Assembly: GCA_022496805.1 (NCBI GenBank)
Contig: CM040101.1
Location: 7,318,501 to 7,382,500, forward strand
From: Pohlia nutans
Lineage: Eukaryota; Streptophyta; Bryopsida; Bryales; Mniaceae
Direction: 5' to 3'
Length of the DNA stretch: 64,000 nucleotides
In this document: positions 13,360-25,362 of the stretch, one piece after another
How the letters are laid out: each line of letters starts with the position of its first letter
Position numbering within the stretch: position 1 is the first letter of the stretch
The notes under the pieces: generated by a model
What the model saw: the letters and a program-made list of their open reading frames with translations, nothing else
Told to the model about the DNA's origin: nothing
Database searches by the model: none
Made by a program: the position numbers and the translations under genes

Positions 13360-14514
13360 CGCCCAGCTTCACATGCCCCGCCCTAAACCATCGACTTCGC
13401 TCTGCAAGGGCAAACAAGCAATTAGGCTCGCGCCCTTCAATCTCACACATGCGGAGTCCACTCACACAAGACACAACATGTGTGCAAACAAGACAGATAG
13501 ACAACCATCGTCCAATAGACCTGCGGGACTCGTATCACAATTGCCTTCTCTCGACGACCCTTGCCTGATTAACCCTGGCAACTGGAAAATGCCACTGTGC
13601 ATGCGAACACACACGACCTCGCTATCAGAACCTCAACCCCAGTCCAACCTCGATGTCAATTGCATCCCCGTCGATGTTTCTTTCCATGAAACACCAACAC
13701 TAACCACAATGATCGGTCCACAAAGCCGCAGTTTACAGCTATATTAACCACTCTACCAATGAGAACAGGCATTAACAACTATAATCACGAGCCTTTCCTC
13801 CTCTTGATCACTTCCCCTGTCTACACGACACGAATTGCAATAGCAACAACAATTTTATTTTATTTTATTTTATACCCCTGCGGTGTATCCATGATGCAAC
13901 CCTATCGCAGCTCGTTCAGCTTCAAACTCACAAACTTACCCGAACAATTACAAGATTCTCTTCGAATACCAAACCATCGCACTCTCCCGCAAATTCAATT
14001 CCCCTGTCGACACCTCAATCTCAACGAAAAATTCCAGAAAACCACGCGCCACTTCCAACCTCTCGGTCACTTGGGATCATCATCAAAGCCAAAATCCCCG
14101 CCCACAGACCTCCTCCGTTTCGTCATCCCCCAAGAGCGTCCCATAACGGCATTCCCTCGCATTGCAAACTGCGTTCAAAGGACCAAGGAGGCGAACACGG
14201 AGGTGTGCGAGAGGAAGAAGAGACGGAACTGTGCGTGTCCATGGCTATGTCCATAAGTTTTCCATGGAATCGCATAAAGAACGAGAAACCCCGAAACCAA
14301 CAGGAATTGCTGTAGACAGAATCAGAGTGGGGAGGATCAGGTGAAGCGGAAGAGAGGAAGAGGAATCCATGTTGATGATTCCATGGCTATATGTATCAAA
14401 GTCTGGCTGTGTTGCATGTAACGTATAATTTCGCAATGGGCGTTGCAACATTCGCGCTTCTGCAGCAGTCTGTCTGTCTCTCAATGCGGGAGAGAGAAAG
14501 CTCTCCTAGGGCAG
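13360..14514 (-). promoter_or_regulatory. 5' leader and upstream region of the trithorax-like gene
   Basis: A good acceptor (TTGCAG at 13402-13407, read on the minus strand) lies 42 nt upstream of the start codon, so the leader is probably spliced with a first exon further right. On the minus strand the stretch 14050-14350 is rich in short purine and pyrimidine runs, as is usual for plant 5' UTRs. I see no credible protein here. The exact transcription start cannot be read from sequence. Confidence 0.5.
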
Positions 14515-14590
14515 GGACGGTCACCGGTGACCGCCGGTCCGACTCGGTACTGTCACCGGTGCTCACGGTGGTCGGACCGTGACGTTCGGT
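14515..14590. promoter_or_regulatory. GC-rich palindrome cluster upstream of the trithorax-like gene
   Basis: Within AT-rich surroundings lies a ~75-bp CpG-rich patch. It holds a perfect 14-bp palindrome GGTCACCGGTGACC (14519-14532) and an inverted pair CGGTCCGAC (14535-14543) / GTCGGACCG (14571-14579). CACCGGTG occurs twice. It may be a promoter-proximal protein-binding cluster or a hairpin. The sequence shows the symmetry but not the function. Confidence 0.5.
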
Positions 14591-14792
14591 GTTGCTTGCG
14601 TGCTCTCTCCCTCTCTCAACCCTCTCTAATTGCACTGCCTCAAGGGAATAGTACATTGGTCCCTCTCTATTATGACATGTTTGGGAAGGCTAGGGCGAAA
14701 CTACACCCATGCTTGTACGACAGCCATTTTTTGGAATTTCTCATTTCAGGGGTTTAGGTGTCTTTTTTGGAAATTTTAATTTTGTATAGAGA

Positions 14793-15367
14793 TTAATCCT
14801 TGAACGTCCTCACCCCTCTCTACATTTGGAGAATTTCAAAGATGTCTTGTAAAATGTAACCAAGAGGGATATTTTGAACTTGATATTTGAATATAAGTTG
14901 TACATTATGAACTTTTGATTCTATCCATACAGTGAGATTTATGATTGTTGTCACCATTATTTTTGTATAAAATTTTAAACTTAAAATTCAAAATTCTTTT
15001 GTAATTTGACTACAAATAAAATATTGACAATTTGTACATGAAATTTGTTGTGATTGGTTGAATTGTAATACTTTAAGTGTAGTGATTTTTGGAGATTTTT
15101 TGGTTGCTTAATTTTATAAGTTGACTTTTGAAGAGCGCTTTTACATTGAAATCTTCGAAATTTTGGATGAATCATTACAACATGAAATGAGGCATAACAA
15201 TTTCACAAATCATCCTCTTTCTAATCGGATCACACATGCATGAAGCTATCTTCCCATAAAATATATAGTAAAAAATCCACACTGCAAAAAGTCAATGTCG
15301 GATGGGAAAGTTGTGTTTGATTTTGTAAATCATTCACTTTTTGGACGGTTGGACATTTAGGGGTAAA
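14793..15367 (+). repeat. Family 1 TTAA element (diverged full-length copy)
   Basis: It begins TTAATCCTTGAACGTCCTC and ends GACATTTAGGGGTAAA, a mutated form of the TTAA/CCCCTAAACGTCC termini of the 34430-35006 copy. It matches that copy along its whole length in the same orientation. The right TTAA has changed to GTAA and the subterminal palindrome is eroded, so this copy is old. Confidence 0.85.
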
Positions 15368-18300
15368 GTTTAGGGATACCCACCATGTCTAAAATTAGAA
15401 ACAAGCTTTGGTTTTGGTTTTCTTCCTCCGATATGAGCATGGGTGCAAATTTGCCTTGGTGGTTTGGAAAGCCTACTTTCAAGATGGTAGGCATGGATTA
15501 GTCATGGAACTGACTTGTCACGTGTGTATTGCCTAAAACAATAATATCGTCATATCATGGAGTATCTTTTTATAGAGGGTGGATTGTACACAAATACACC
15601 ATTCATTTCATTGCAAGGTCGTTCATTAGGGGTGTCAGAGTTTACAACTTCTCTCTCGTAAAAAGAGGCAATTTGGAAACCAAACTTAAATCTCATGGTT
15701 GGGGTTACTACATTTGTAAACATTCGATTGTTGATTTTAGAATCGCGTTGGACTTGATTTAGAAAGTAAAACTAAAATATCGCATTTGAATGTCAAACTC
15801 TGACACCTTCTATTGCACGGTTATCTAAAGTATGTTCTTACTTTGATAGTGATACTTTGACTAGGGTTCCAAAATAGGATATCATACACTAAATAGACTT
15901 AGAGTGTAGTAGAGATATGCATAAAATAGTCAAAACTTTGGATTGTGGTGTTGTCTCAAACAAAATACCCGATCGAATTCTAAGAACATTAGGGTGCCAA
16001 AAACAACTAGAATATGAGTTTTATTTGTGGAAAAAAAAACATGGATGACTGAGTTTTGTAAGGCATTTGAAGCGTCCTACGAGAATGGAACTAACACAAT
16101 AAAGTGTGAGCAATGAGTAGAGAGAACCCGAGATATTTCAAGCCAGTTGTGAACAATAAGTGAGAAACGTGGGGCTCGGACTGACAAGACCGCATGAGCT
16201 CTGACATGAACAGTGGCTCGATTTATGAACAATGGCATTTGTGATTAATAAACAATAAACGTGCAACTCAGAATGATATGAACTTTGATATGAAAGGTGG
16301 CTCCATTTGTGAACTATAGCATTTGTGAGGTGTCAAGCTTAGAGTGGACGATGAAGTTCATGACGATCCACCCCCGAAGTTTGTAGTATGTTGAAAGTTT
16401 TTCAATCTTCATTTAGGTATAGACCAAACAAAACAACACATGTGATAAAAGTAGTAGTAGTATATTAGGACTCATCATTTTAAATAATGAATTTCTTATA
16501 TTTAATAGAATTGTGACATGTGGATATAGATATTACATTTGTAGTAAACATTATATCAAAAGAGCCACATAAAAATTAAACATTCTTATTTATTTAAACT
16601 ATCTAGAATAAAGACTCTTGCAATTAGTCATTTATTTTGTATATCATATCCACATAGCAAGTTTGTACAATTTTATTTTTGTTTTTATTTTTAAATTGAA
16701 TATTTTTTCAATAAAAGTTTTTTTTGTAGTAAAAATCGAAATTTTGAAGAAAATGAGCAAATAGTTGTACAAACTTGCTAAGAAGATAAGACATTATAAG
16801 AGAAATGAACCCTCCAAAGGGCTTTTTCGATGTTCGGGCAAAAATCTAATTTTTTATTGGAATTCTTTTTTAAATAGAAATATTTTAAAAAATAAAATAA
16901 AATGTTTTAAAATGTTTTAAAATGTTTAGAAAATGTTCAAAGACTTTTTTGAACAATTTTTAATATTAAAAATATATTAATTTTGTTTTAAAAAAAAGTT
17001 ATATTTAAATATCCAATCTGACATGTCGAACTAATGCCACATCAGATTTCATATTTTTAATGTTTTTTATTAATTAAAATTAATTCGAAAAGTTAAAATA
17101 AAAATAAAAACTCGAGGCCTCTTAGAGGGCTCAGATTTCTTGTAATGCAATGCTTGCCTAAACCCATCAACATGAATTTACAATATTTTACTAAGAATAA
17201 ATATTTTCACAAAGTATATTTGTAGAGGATTTACAACATGAGCACTAAAAATATTTGTTTTAAACAAAATACTATAACTTCATGTAAATGAATTTAGACA
17301 CTCACAATATGTAGAACAAGGTATTGGTAGATACAAAAGGCCCTTGTAGTATTTTTTAATTTTTTTTCATCATAAATATTTTTTCTCCAAACTCAAAAAA
17401 AATTATTCCAAAAAAATTAAGAGTTTGTAAATAAACCTTGAGACCTAAACGGCCGAACCAGGTAGAACATTGAAACCCTAAGTTCAAATATCCCAAACCA
17501 AAACCAAATAGTGTAAAAAGGATTATATTAGTGAAAGTGTTTTTTTTTGAACACGATGGATAGTCCCTGCTTGAAAGGCAACGCCCAATAAATGGTGTAA
17601 TGGACTTGTCATATGTTTTCATGACTTGACATGTTCAATTAAAAGAATAGTAATGTTGTGTCAAAACCCATTGCAAATAAAGAGTATTTGAGGTGATTCT
17701 ACTAATTATGCCACATGGACATAGATGCTGGTAGACATGTATATATTCACATTTTGAAGTGTGCAATGATAGGTATATGATAAGGATGCACTCTACATCA
17801 TGATAAAACCCAATGATAGGTCTACACCCTAACCCCTAAAAGACAAGGATTCATGAATTTAAAATGACATTCAATCAATCTTATTTCGAAAAATATAATT
17901 CAGATGAGCCCAAATTTTATATCACTGGAATCAGTGAAGAACATTACATATGTTGGTAAAAAAACCAAACAAACTTAACAAAAGGAAGTCACATAGGACC
18001 TACTTAAAAATAAAAATAAAAACATGAGGCTGCAACTTATCTGCTACATGTGCCGAGAAACTAATAAATCATGAGTCATCAAAGTGAGAACTTTGAAGAC
18101 TTTTTGGTTAATCAAGGGTGTAAACTGGTATGGAATCCCAGAGATAACAGTTGTAATCTCACCACAGCTTGAGTGAACAAGCCATTCATTCACATCAGCT
18201 TATCCCCAAGCGCATCACTACTTCCCAAAAGAAGATAAAATGGCAGTACTCAAACACACAGAATTTGCAGATGGGAAGAATAGATAACTTGTAACCTATC

Positions 18301-18508
18301 AGTTCATTGATGGCCTAATCAGCACTATGTAACATTTTTCTATGCTCAATCGTTGAGAGTTTAGCGTTCGTCATTTTGTGTATAAGTTAAGCCATTTCCT
18401 ATCGTGCAAACACAGCCCAAAGTGACATGCATTCTACCTGTAGCATTATCAAAAAGTTGTAACAGAAAAGTCTGCAACGGTTGTACAAAAAGAGACTGCC
18501 TACTATTC
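15368..18508. other. AT-rich spacer without a recognisable gene
   Basis: About 3 kb of AT-rich DNA. An open frame at 15529-15762 has no recognisable domain and no splice partners I trust. Poly-A/T runs dominate 16400-17450. A partial family 4 element lies at 17829-18036. The last few hundred bases before 18509 should hold the prefoldin 3' UTR. Confidence 0.6.
17829..18036 (+). repeat. Family 4 short TTAA element, truncated
   Basis: It begins CTAACCCCTAAAAGACAAGG, with the TTAA changed to CTAA. It continues with the same interior as the 56307-56546 copy, including ATATCACTGGAATCAGTGAAG, and loses the right terminus after AAACATGAGGC. Confidence 0.75.
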
Positions 18509-19654
18509 TCAAGTCCGTGCAGGTTGGGCAGCTGACCGCATCTTAGCCTGCAAAACCATATTAATCTGCTCTACCGCATTCTGTTTCCCATTAGCCACCT
18601 GCAGTTGGAGTAAAAACAAGTTAGCACAAGTAGAGGATACTGTTTGCGTCACTTTAACATGTGCAGGAATGTGATTTTTGGGAGATCAATATAAAGCTCT
18701 GGAGAGATATTTTGAGTACAAAGTCTGTTGAGATAACGAAATCATTACTGTGTCTTATGCAATTTCTAAGTAGACCACTATAGACCAGTAGACAATTCCA
18801 TTTCTGTTCAAGATCAATGGCCATAGACGTTTATCCAGTTAATACTCACGCCAGTTACTAATAAGTCCAACCAACTGAGTGAATAGATGAGTTGCTGTTG
18901 GTAACAAGGGTCGACGATACCTAACGATTTTAGTATCCTCTACCTTATTTTGGAGTAATTCTTTTTAAAATAACTCCTTTTTCATGAAAGGGTAGCCACG
19001 CTAATAGTGTATGTGGTAAATGAAAATACAGTGCATAAGAAGGTACTCACCTCCACCAGCTTTTGGTGATTTTCTTTCAAAAATTTAATCTTCCGCTCGC
19101 AATAGTCCTTCCCATCAGGCAGGCTTTTCTGTCAATTTCCATCAAGCATTCTTTAGACGATTCTCTCCCCTAATTCCAAACCTAGTATTCAACAGATGTG
19201 CAATCCCAAATAGAAATCGCAATAGCGTTCAACATACCTCAATAAAGTAGCCGGTACCTACATCCACCAAAACGTTGTCCGTATTTGCCAGTGTTCCCGA
19301 TGCATACAGAGAAGCTGTCAAGGGAACCAGCATTTTCTTTCCTGCAGACGCACCATATTCAAGTTTTCTGCGAGGATGAAGATCATAAACCCTAAATCTG
19401 AAAACAAAAATTGAAACAGAATTTCTGCTGATTTGTGTTCCAAAAAAAACCCTAAAATGGGGGTTACCCGGGGGTTGTTGCGTGAGCATGTTGAGCGCCT
19501 TGGACGCCATCTCGAAGCGATTGGCAGCCGTGCGGATGTTGTTAAGACTGTCCTGCAAAACGGAGACTTCGCCATCGACTTGCTCCTTCACCTGACGCAG
19601 CTGCTCTACGCTCAGCTTGCTGATTTCCTCGACCATTGCCTCCGGGGTCGCCAT
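18509..19654 (-). CDS. PFD5: Prefoldin subunit 5 (alpha-type prefoldin)
   Basis: Four exons, 19654-19468, 19341-19238, 19128-19051 and 18598-18509, join in frame to 152 codons, the usual length for PFD5. The protein is an alpha-class prefoldin: an N-terminal coiled coil (EEISKLSVEQLRQVKEQVD ... LNNIRTAANRFE), a central beta-hairpin segment (MLVPLTASLYASG ... VLVDVGTGYFIE) and a C-terminal coiled coil (ERKIKFLKENHQKLVE ... INMVLQAKMRS). Prefoldin is a cytosolic hexamer that hands unfolded actin and tubulin to the CCT chaperonin. The ATG at 19654 is chosen because homologues start close to it. An acceptor 35 nt upstream of the one used for exon 2 would break the frame. Confidence 0.95.
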
Positions 19655-19900
19655 CGCCAACGCACTGGCGCAAGATCAAATCTGTCTAATGCAAGCAGAG
19701 GAGGAAGACAGGAACGCACACAACAGAGAAGGAATTGTTAGACGATTGCTGCAACGTTGCGCATCAGTCCCGCTCCTTCTTCTTCTTCTTCTCCTCCTCG
19801 GTTCTGAAGCTCCTCTACTTCAGAGCCCGATTGAATCTTCTTCTTCTTCTTCGCCTGAATACCTGAAAGCCTGAATACCGTCCTCTACTTCAGTGCCGAG
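19655..19900 (-). promoter_or_regulatory. 5' leader/promoter of prefoldin gene with GAA-repeat tracts
   Basis: On the coding (minus) strand two (GAA)n tracts occur at 19776-19799 and 19835-19853, upstream of the PFD5 start. Purine-rich GAA/GAGA tracts are common in plant 5' leaders. Whether they act here is inference. Confidence 0.5.
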
Positions 19901-21032
19901 ATCGTAAGGGCATCTCCACCGCAACCCCCTCAAAACTGTAAAAAGAGTCTTTTTATTCGTACGGAATTAAATCTATAGAGTGCTGTACCACCGACAGTAA
20001 CCAAATAGCAGGTTTAACACAAAATAATTACTTTGCCACATGTCACATAAGCATTGGTTGTAACCCATAGATAGTTTAGATGGCACCAAAATAATGAAAT
20101 TATTTGCTACAACTTGTATAAACTTGTATGATAGTCTTTAAAAGCGCATGAGATAGACAAAAAAGAAAATCAAGATTCACATATTGGATGACCATAATAC
20201 CCTCAAACACCTCCATTGTGAAATTAAGAAACAACAAACTTCAAATTATATTTGTTGTTGACATGGAAAATTTGTGATTTTTGGCAAGTTAACCCTTAAA
20301 GGATATAGGGGTATAAGGGGGGCAGCCCGAAGGAATATGAGTCAGAATTTAGGAAATTGAAGCCTTTAAAAGGCTGAGAGTTACTACCGGTATTCCAAAA
20401 AATCAATAAAAATATCTAAATTTGTTAAAAAATTGAAGATTTTTTTTATTTTTTATATATTTTTATTTTTATTTTTATTTTTATATCTATATCTAATGTA
20501 GATTTGATGTGGTCGCCTCTGGCCTACATCACACTGGATATTAAAATTTTAATAAATTTTCAATAATAAAATTATATAATTGTTTTAATTTTACATTTAA
20601 AATACCTTTAAAAATAATAATTTCCTTTAATTTTTTATTTTTATTTTTATTTATTTTTCATGAGTTTTGAAATGGCTTTTGGAGGCTTCAAATCTCTTCT
20701 AATAACATAGGAATGTGCCAATGTGATGCCACATTGGAATTTTAAGTTTGCCTTCGCAAGGAATCAATAAATCAAAAGTTTATAAGTAATTTAGCATCAT
20801 TTTAAATAGTATGTGTTTTCATTTATAATTACCTATAAAGTGCTAAATATTATGATGAACTCAAGAAGCTTTTTTTCTACTCAAAAGGTGCCCTAAAATC
20901 CAAAGAAGCAGGCAAATAGCCTCCATAAAAATACCCTTTGAACGCACAGGGGAGAGTGATCCCCTAGAGTAATCCTTCAAAATTTTAGAGTACCTATACC
21001 ATAGTTGAAAGGACATAGCTAGTATATATGTG
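19901..21032. other. AT-rich spacer between PFD5 and a TTAA element
   Basis: I see no gene. TTAACCCTTAAAGGATA near 20288 resembles a lone family terminus. Runs of TTTTTATT repeat units occupy 20440-20480 and 20630-20660. Confidence 0.5.
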
Positions 21033-21608
21033 TTAACTCCTAACTGCCTAAGCGTCCATTTTTTGGACGATGTACAGATTTCATCCAAAATTTCTCATCC
21101 GTCATGCACTTTTGTAGTGTGGAATTTTTACTGTAGATTCTATGGGAAGTTAGCTTCATGCATATGTGATCCGATTAGAAAGGGGATGATTTGCAATTTT
21201 TTTATGCCTCGTTTCATGTTGTAGTGATTCACCCAAAATTTTGAAGATTTCAGTGTAAAAGTGCTCTAAAAAAATTCAACTCATAAAATTAAGCAACCAA
21301 AAAATCTACAAAAATCACTACACTTAGAGTATTACATTTCAACCAATCACAATGAATTTCATCCGTAGATTGTCTATATCTTATTCGTGATTGAATTACA
21401 AAATAATTTTGAATTTCACGTTTCAAATTTTATACAAAATTATTGGTAATAGCAATGATAGATCTAACCGCATGGATAGAATCTAAAATTCATAATGTAC
21501 AACTTTTATTCATATATCAGGTTCAAAATATCCCTCTAGGTTGCATTTTATAATGCATCTTTGCAAAACTGCCGAATTTGGAGAGGGCTCTAGGCATTTA
21601 GGGGTTAA
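21033..21608 (-). repeat. Family 1 TTAA element, full-length, inverted
   Basis: A 576-bp copy bounded by TTAA at 21033-21036 and 21605-21608, in reverse orientation to the 34430 copy. Its left edge (the family right end) carries the intact palindrome CGTCCATTTTTTGGACG at 21053-21069. The other edge reads GGCATTTAGGGGTTAA. The interior is the same AT-rich, non-coding sequence. Confidence 0.9.
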
Positions 21609-22280
21609 ATATATTTTGATTTTTGAAAAATAAGGTTCAACAAATGAAATATTTAAAAATATTCTTGAAGGTTCTCATTTTCACCATAAAAAAATGTTTT
21701 TGTAAAGATAAAATTTCAAAAATTATACCATTTATTTTAGAAATATATAATTTGTTGACCCTACCCTCTATTATAAGGTTCTTTAGCAGTTAGTGGAGTC
21801 CACCCTTTTCAATAGTAACATTGTAGAAACTTTAATATTAAATACAATGTCTCTCCACCCAATCTTTAGCTAAAGATGATGTGGACTTGCTCATGATTCC
21901 GAATCTGTTACATTGATTCGAAAATAGTGGCCAAGATTCTGAAGTCAACAGTAGAAGGGCGACACAAAACGAGAGAATTATTCGTGCATCGCAACACGGT
22001 CATAGGCCCAGCGGTTATGGGTTAGATCAGGACGAAGACGACCCGGACTTAGGACCTCGGCATTGAAGTACGGGGACAGTACAGTAGTGAGGTTGTGGAA
22101 GAAGAAGAAGAAGAAGCGGGATGCGCAACGCTGCAGCAATCGGGAACCATTCTAGCTTCCGATTTTCTCAACAAAGAATTTCTGCGAGTCAGTGTTTTGA
22201 ATCCTGACAGAGGAGCTACGGTGACGAAGCTTTGAGGACGCGAACGGAGGATTTTTTCTTTCTCCAGTGTAGGACCAAAA
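21609..22280 (+). promoter_or_regulatory. Upstream region and leader of ARPC2
   Basis: A non-coding stretch before the ARPC2 start. A (GAA)n tract lies at 22097-22117, about 165 bp before the ATG, matching the GAA tracts in the PFD5 leader. No other gene is visible. Confidence 0.5.
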
Positions 22281-25200
22281 ATGATTCTTCTGGAAGGGCC
22301 CTCTCGGGTCCTGCAACAAATCTTTCAGAATCGTCTTCGCTCGTGAGTGCCATTTCCTTTTCTGATGATTTTACTGATGATTGTTTCCCTTTTGTCGGTT
22401 TTTTTGATTAGGACTTTTATTCGATTTTTTAGGGTTTCGGAACACCGATCCGAACACCGATCCGAATTTTTTAGGGTTTTGGTGTTGATCCGAGCTTTCA
22501 AGATTACCGAATTTTTAATGATCGATTAGAATAATCTGAGCAGGCGATTAGAATAATCTGAGAGTTGTACTAAGGCATTTGCATTTTTGGGACGTGAAGT
22601 TGTTTCTTACTTAGTAAGATTCGGATAATAGGAAATCAGGATTACTAAAATTTCTATGATCTTTGGTCAATCTATTAGAAGACCAAAGCACTTATAATGT
22701 TTTGCCGGGCTTTTGAGCAGATGATTAGAGCAATTCGAGCATTAGACATTTTTTGGAGGTTTTGAAGATGTTTCTTGGTATATCTTACTTAGTGAGCTTC
22801 GGATTAATAGATGAATGGCTACTGACGTCATATGTTGTTTTCTTGTAGTATGGAGAAGCCGGCAGAGATTGACTTCCATCTCGTAGAATTCGATGATATT
22901 CGATTTCACGTTCAGGTAACGCCTTTGGATTTGAATCTCTAAATGTAGTGACTAGCAATTTAGAGCTGCAGGAAATTCACTTTGTAATTCAGTGTGTTGA
23001 GCAGAGATTCAGGTTGGTTGGAGGCACATGAAATTGCTTTGTTTCTCTGATGCTTTTGTGCACCTCGTTTTGACTGAATCAGATATTAATTTGAACTTCT
23101 TGCTAAGAAGTCACCTGTACTTTTCTCTTTCGGACTGATTAGGTTATTATGCTTACTTGTATGCAGGGCTCAGCAAAGGACCCTCAGCACATACTCCTCT
23201 CAATAGCAGTACCTCCCCCTCCACCTGAAACCGTTTTCTATGGAGGCCTTCCTTTTGGTGCATTGGAGGCCGTGAAAGCGGCATATGGAGCTCTCGTCGG
23301 AGTGATTGAGCCCCCGGAATCCGGGTTTCACCTCACTCTTCAGATAGATCTCACGAAATTGGCAGCATCTGAAGGTGCATCGCTGACAAAGCACTATTTG
23401 AGTTGGTGAATCTTATGCATAAAACTTAAATCATACAGCTTGTAGTTGACCACTTGATATGACATTGACTACCCTAGCTCAATAATCGATCATACCTTTC
23501 ACACAGTATATCGAAACTGGCAGTAGACTGTTCATTAGTGATTCTCTCTCGCAACCTTGTTGTATTTGAGTTATTTGGTTAAGTTCAGGTTTAGTCTTAT
23601 TCTTTCGTCATCTTTTTGATCGAAGTTCACCATGATCCAAGGACTATATGGAATTATCCAGCGTTGTTCTCACGGTTTCAAGTTCTTGGCATGTGGCAGC
23701 GGAAAGAGTGCAGCAGATGACGAAGGTAGCATTGCTGCGGACTGTTGTGCTCGGGGCACCACTTCGTGTCATCCTCAAGCATTTAAGCACTAGATCGGTA
23801 GCTCCAGATGCTGATAATTTGGTTGCTTTAATGCACCGGCCGAGACAGTCCTACTTTTTGATTCCACAAGTAAGGACGTGTTGGTTGCAGATGATGCACT
23901 TGACCTGGTTGAATTTTTATGCAAGGCACAGAGCTAGCATGTTGAACGTAGAAGTGGAAACGTTTTATACCTTATGTCTTGTTTTGAAGAAGTTACATTT
24001 GTGTTGTGCTTTGCAGCCTGAGAAGGCGACAGTTGTATTTCCTATGCGATATAAGGACGCTAATGACGTAGTTCTTGCCACATCATTCTTACAGGTAACT
24101 GTCAGATTTTTTATTAGCAATAAATACCTGGCTTGTTGTAATAATCATGCCATATTAGGATGCCAGGAAATTCTATTGATTGTAAAGGTGGCAATGTGCT
24201 CACAAGCAGGAAACTGTAAGGCTAGGATCCAATCATCTTACATGTGCACAGGGTGGTGTTGGCAGGAGTTTATGGAGGCTAGACGTTCAGCAGGACTGAG
24301 TACAGCGCCACCTTGCTTATGGGCACCCACTCCGCCCCTTGAGCTAAAAGGAGCTCCTGCACATGCTTTGGATGCGAACTCTGGATTTGTCTCTTTTGGT
24401 ACAACCTTATGGCAATGGCTTCAAGATTGCCAGTCCGTTTTGAATAAAGAATCATGTAATACTCATCAATTTGTAACGGCCAGCTCTTTCTGCTAGGGAA
24501 TTCTTCAACAAATTTCATGGTTTCTTGCAGTGATATTTCCACGTCACGTTGAGGGTGAGAAGCTGGATAGAATTGTTTGGAATCTATCAACCTTCTACGC
24601 ATACGTCAGTTATCATATCAAGGTAATTGTCTTAAGAGCTTTGCAGGGAAGTTGGAAGAGATTTCTACTAAAGGATTTAAAAACCCTAGTGAAGATATAC
24701 TTAAATAGGTAACTTCAGTGAAGCTATCATGATTGTCTTTGTTGGAAACTGTTCCTGTGAAATAAGGTAGCTTACATCTGGGGGTGAGGTTCTTAGAAAT
24801 TGTGCACGATATTTTACTTTCTGATGGTTTTCTTGTCTTTGAAGAGATCTTCTAAGCTCAACCATAATGCTTGCTTCATGTGCAGTGTTCGAAAGCGTTC
24901 ATGCACACTCGAATGAGGAGACGGGTGAACACACTTATTCAGGTATGGTTGTTTATTGGCCTTCCTGGACAAACAATATTCGCATTTTCTGTGTACAAAT
25001 TTTCATCTCTTGAGAGAAAATCTGGGACATAGAAAGTAGGCGTTTTATGACCTCATGAAAATCAAGTATTTCATGAGGTCATAAGACAAAAAGAAGTCCA
25101 TATAGGACCTACTCGAAAGTGATAAAAAAAACATGAGGCCCACTTTGGGCTTCTTGGTCCCTTAAGGGTTAACTAGACGGGAGAGAAAAGTAAGTTGTCC

Positions 25201-25362
25201 ACCGAAATACTTCTCCTTTGCGTAAAACAGTGGTAGATCACTATTCTTGATGGCAGATGGCAACTCTGTTGATGTTCTCTTCAGGCACTGGAAAAAGCGA
25301 AGTTGGAAGTTGAGAAGCAGAAGAAAACTGCTCAAGGTCGAAGTTTCAAGCGGCAAGTGTAA
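22281..25362 (+). CDS. ARPC2: Actin-related protein 2/3 complex subunit 2 (ARPC2, p34)
   Basis: Nine exons, 22281-22342, 22849-22915, 23167-23374, 23700-23869, 24017-24094, 24266-24398, 24531-24622, 24886-24942 and 25285-25362, join in frame to 314 aa, close to plant ARPC2A. Diagnostic stretches are the N-terminus MILLEGPSRVLQQI, FHLVEFDDIRFHVQ, VVLGAPLRVILKHL, FVIFPRHVEGEKLDR, WNLSTFYAYVSYHIK and the C-terminal FMHTRMRRRVNTLIQ helix. ARPC2 with ARPC4 forms the structural core of the Arp2/3 complex, which nucleates branched actin filaments. In plants this affects tip growth and trichome or pavement-cell shape. The exon 3/4 join (23374 to 23700) was chosen because it alone keeps frame into the conserved ALLRTVVLGAP block. 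A long open frame at 23648-24496 reads through two introns and is not the product. Confidence 0.95.
25045..25084. repeat. Perfect 16-bp inverted repeat in ARPC2 intron 8
   Basis: TTATGACCTCATGAAA (25045-25060) and its exact reverse complement (25069-25084) are separated by 8 nt. Transcribed from intron 8, it would fold into a strong hairpin. A family 4 element fragment follows directly on its right. Confidence 0.8.
25085..25168 (+). repeat. Family 4 short TTAA element, right-end fragment in ARPC2 intron 8
   Basis: The segment matches the right third of the 56307-56546 copy (AAGAAGTCCATATAGGACC ... AACATGAGGCCCACTTTGG) and ends in CCCTTAAGGGTTAA at 25165-25168. The left part appears to have been lost or replaced by the adjacent inverted repeat. 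Confidence 0.75.

Noticed and set aside
23648..24496. A 282-codon plus-strand frame within ARPC2
   Set aside because: It reads through exon 4, introns and exons 5-6 of ARPC2. Only the parts between GT-AG sites match the ARPC2 family.
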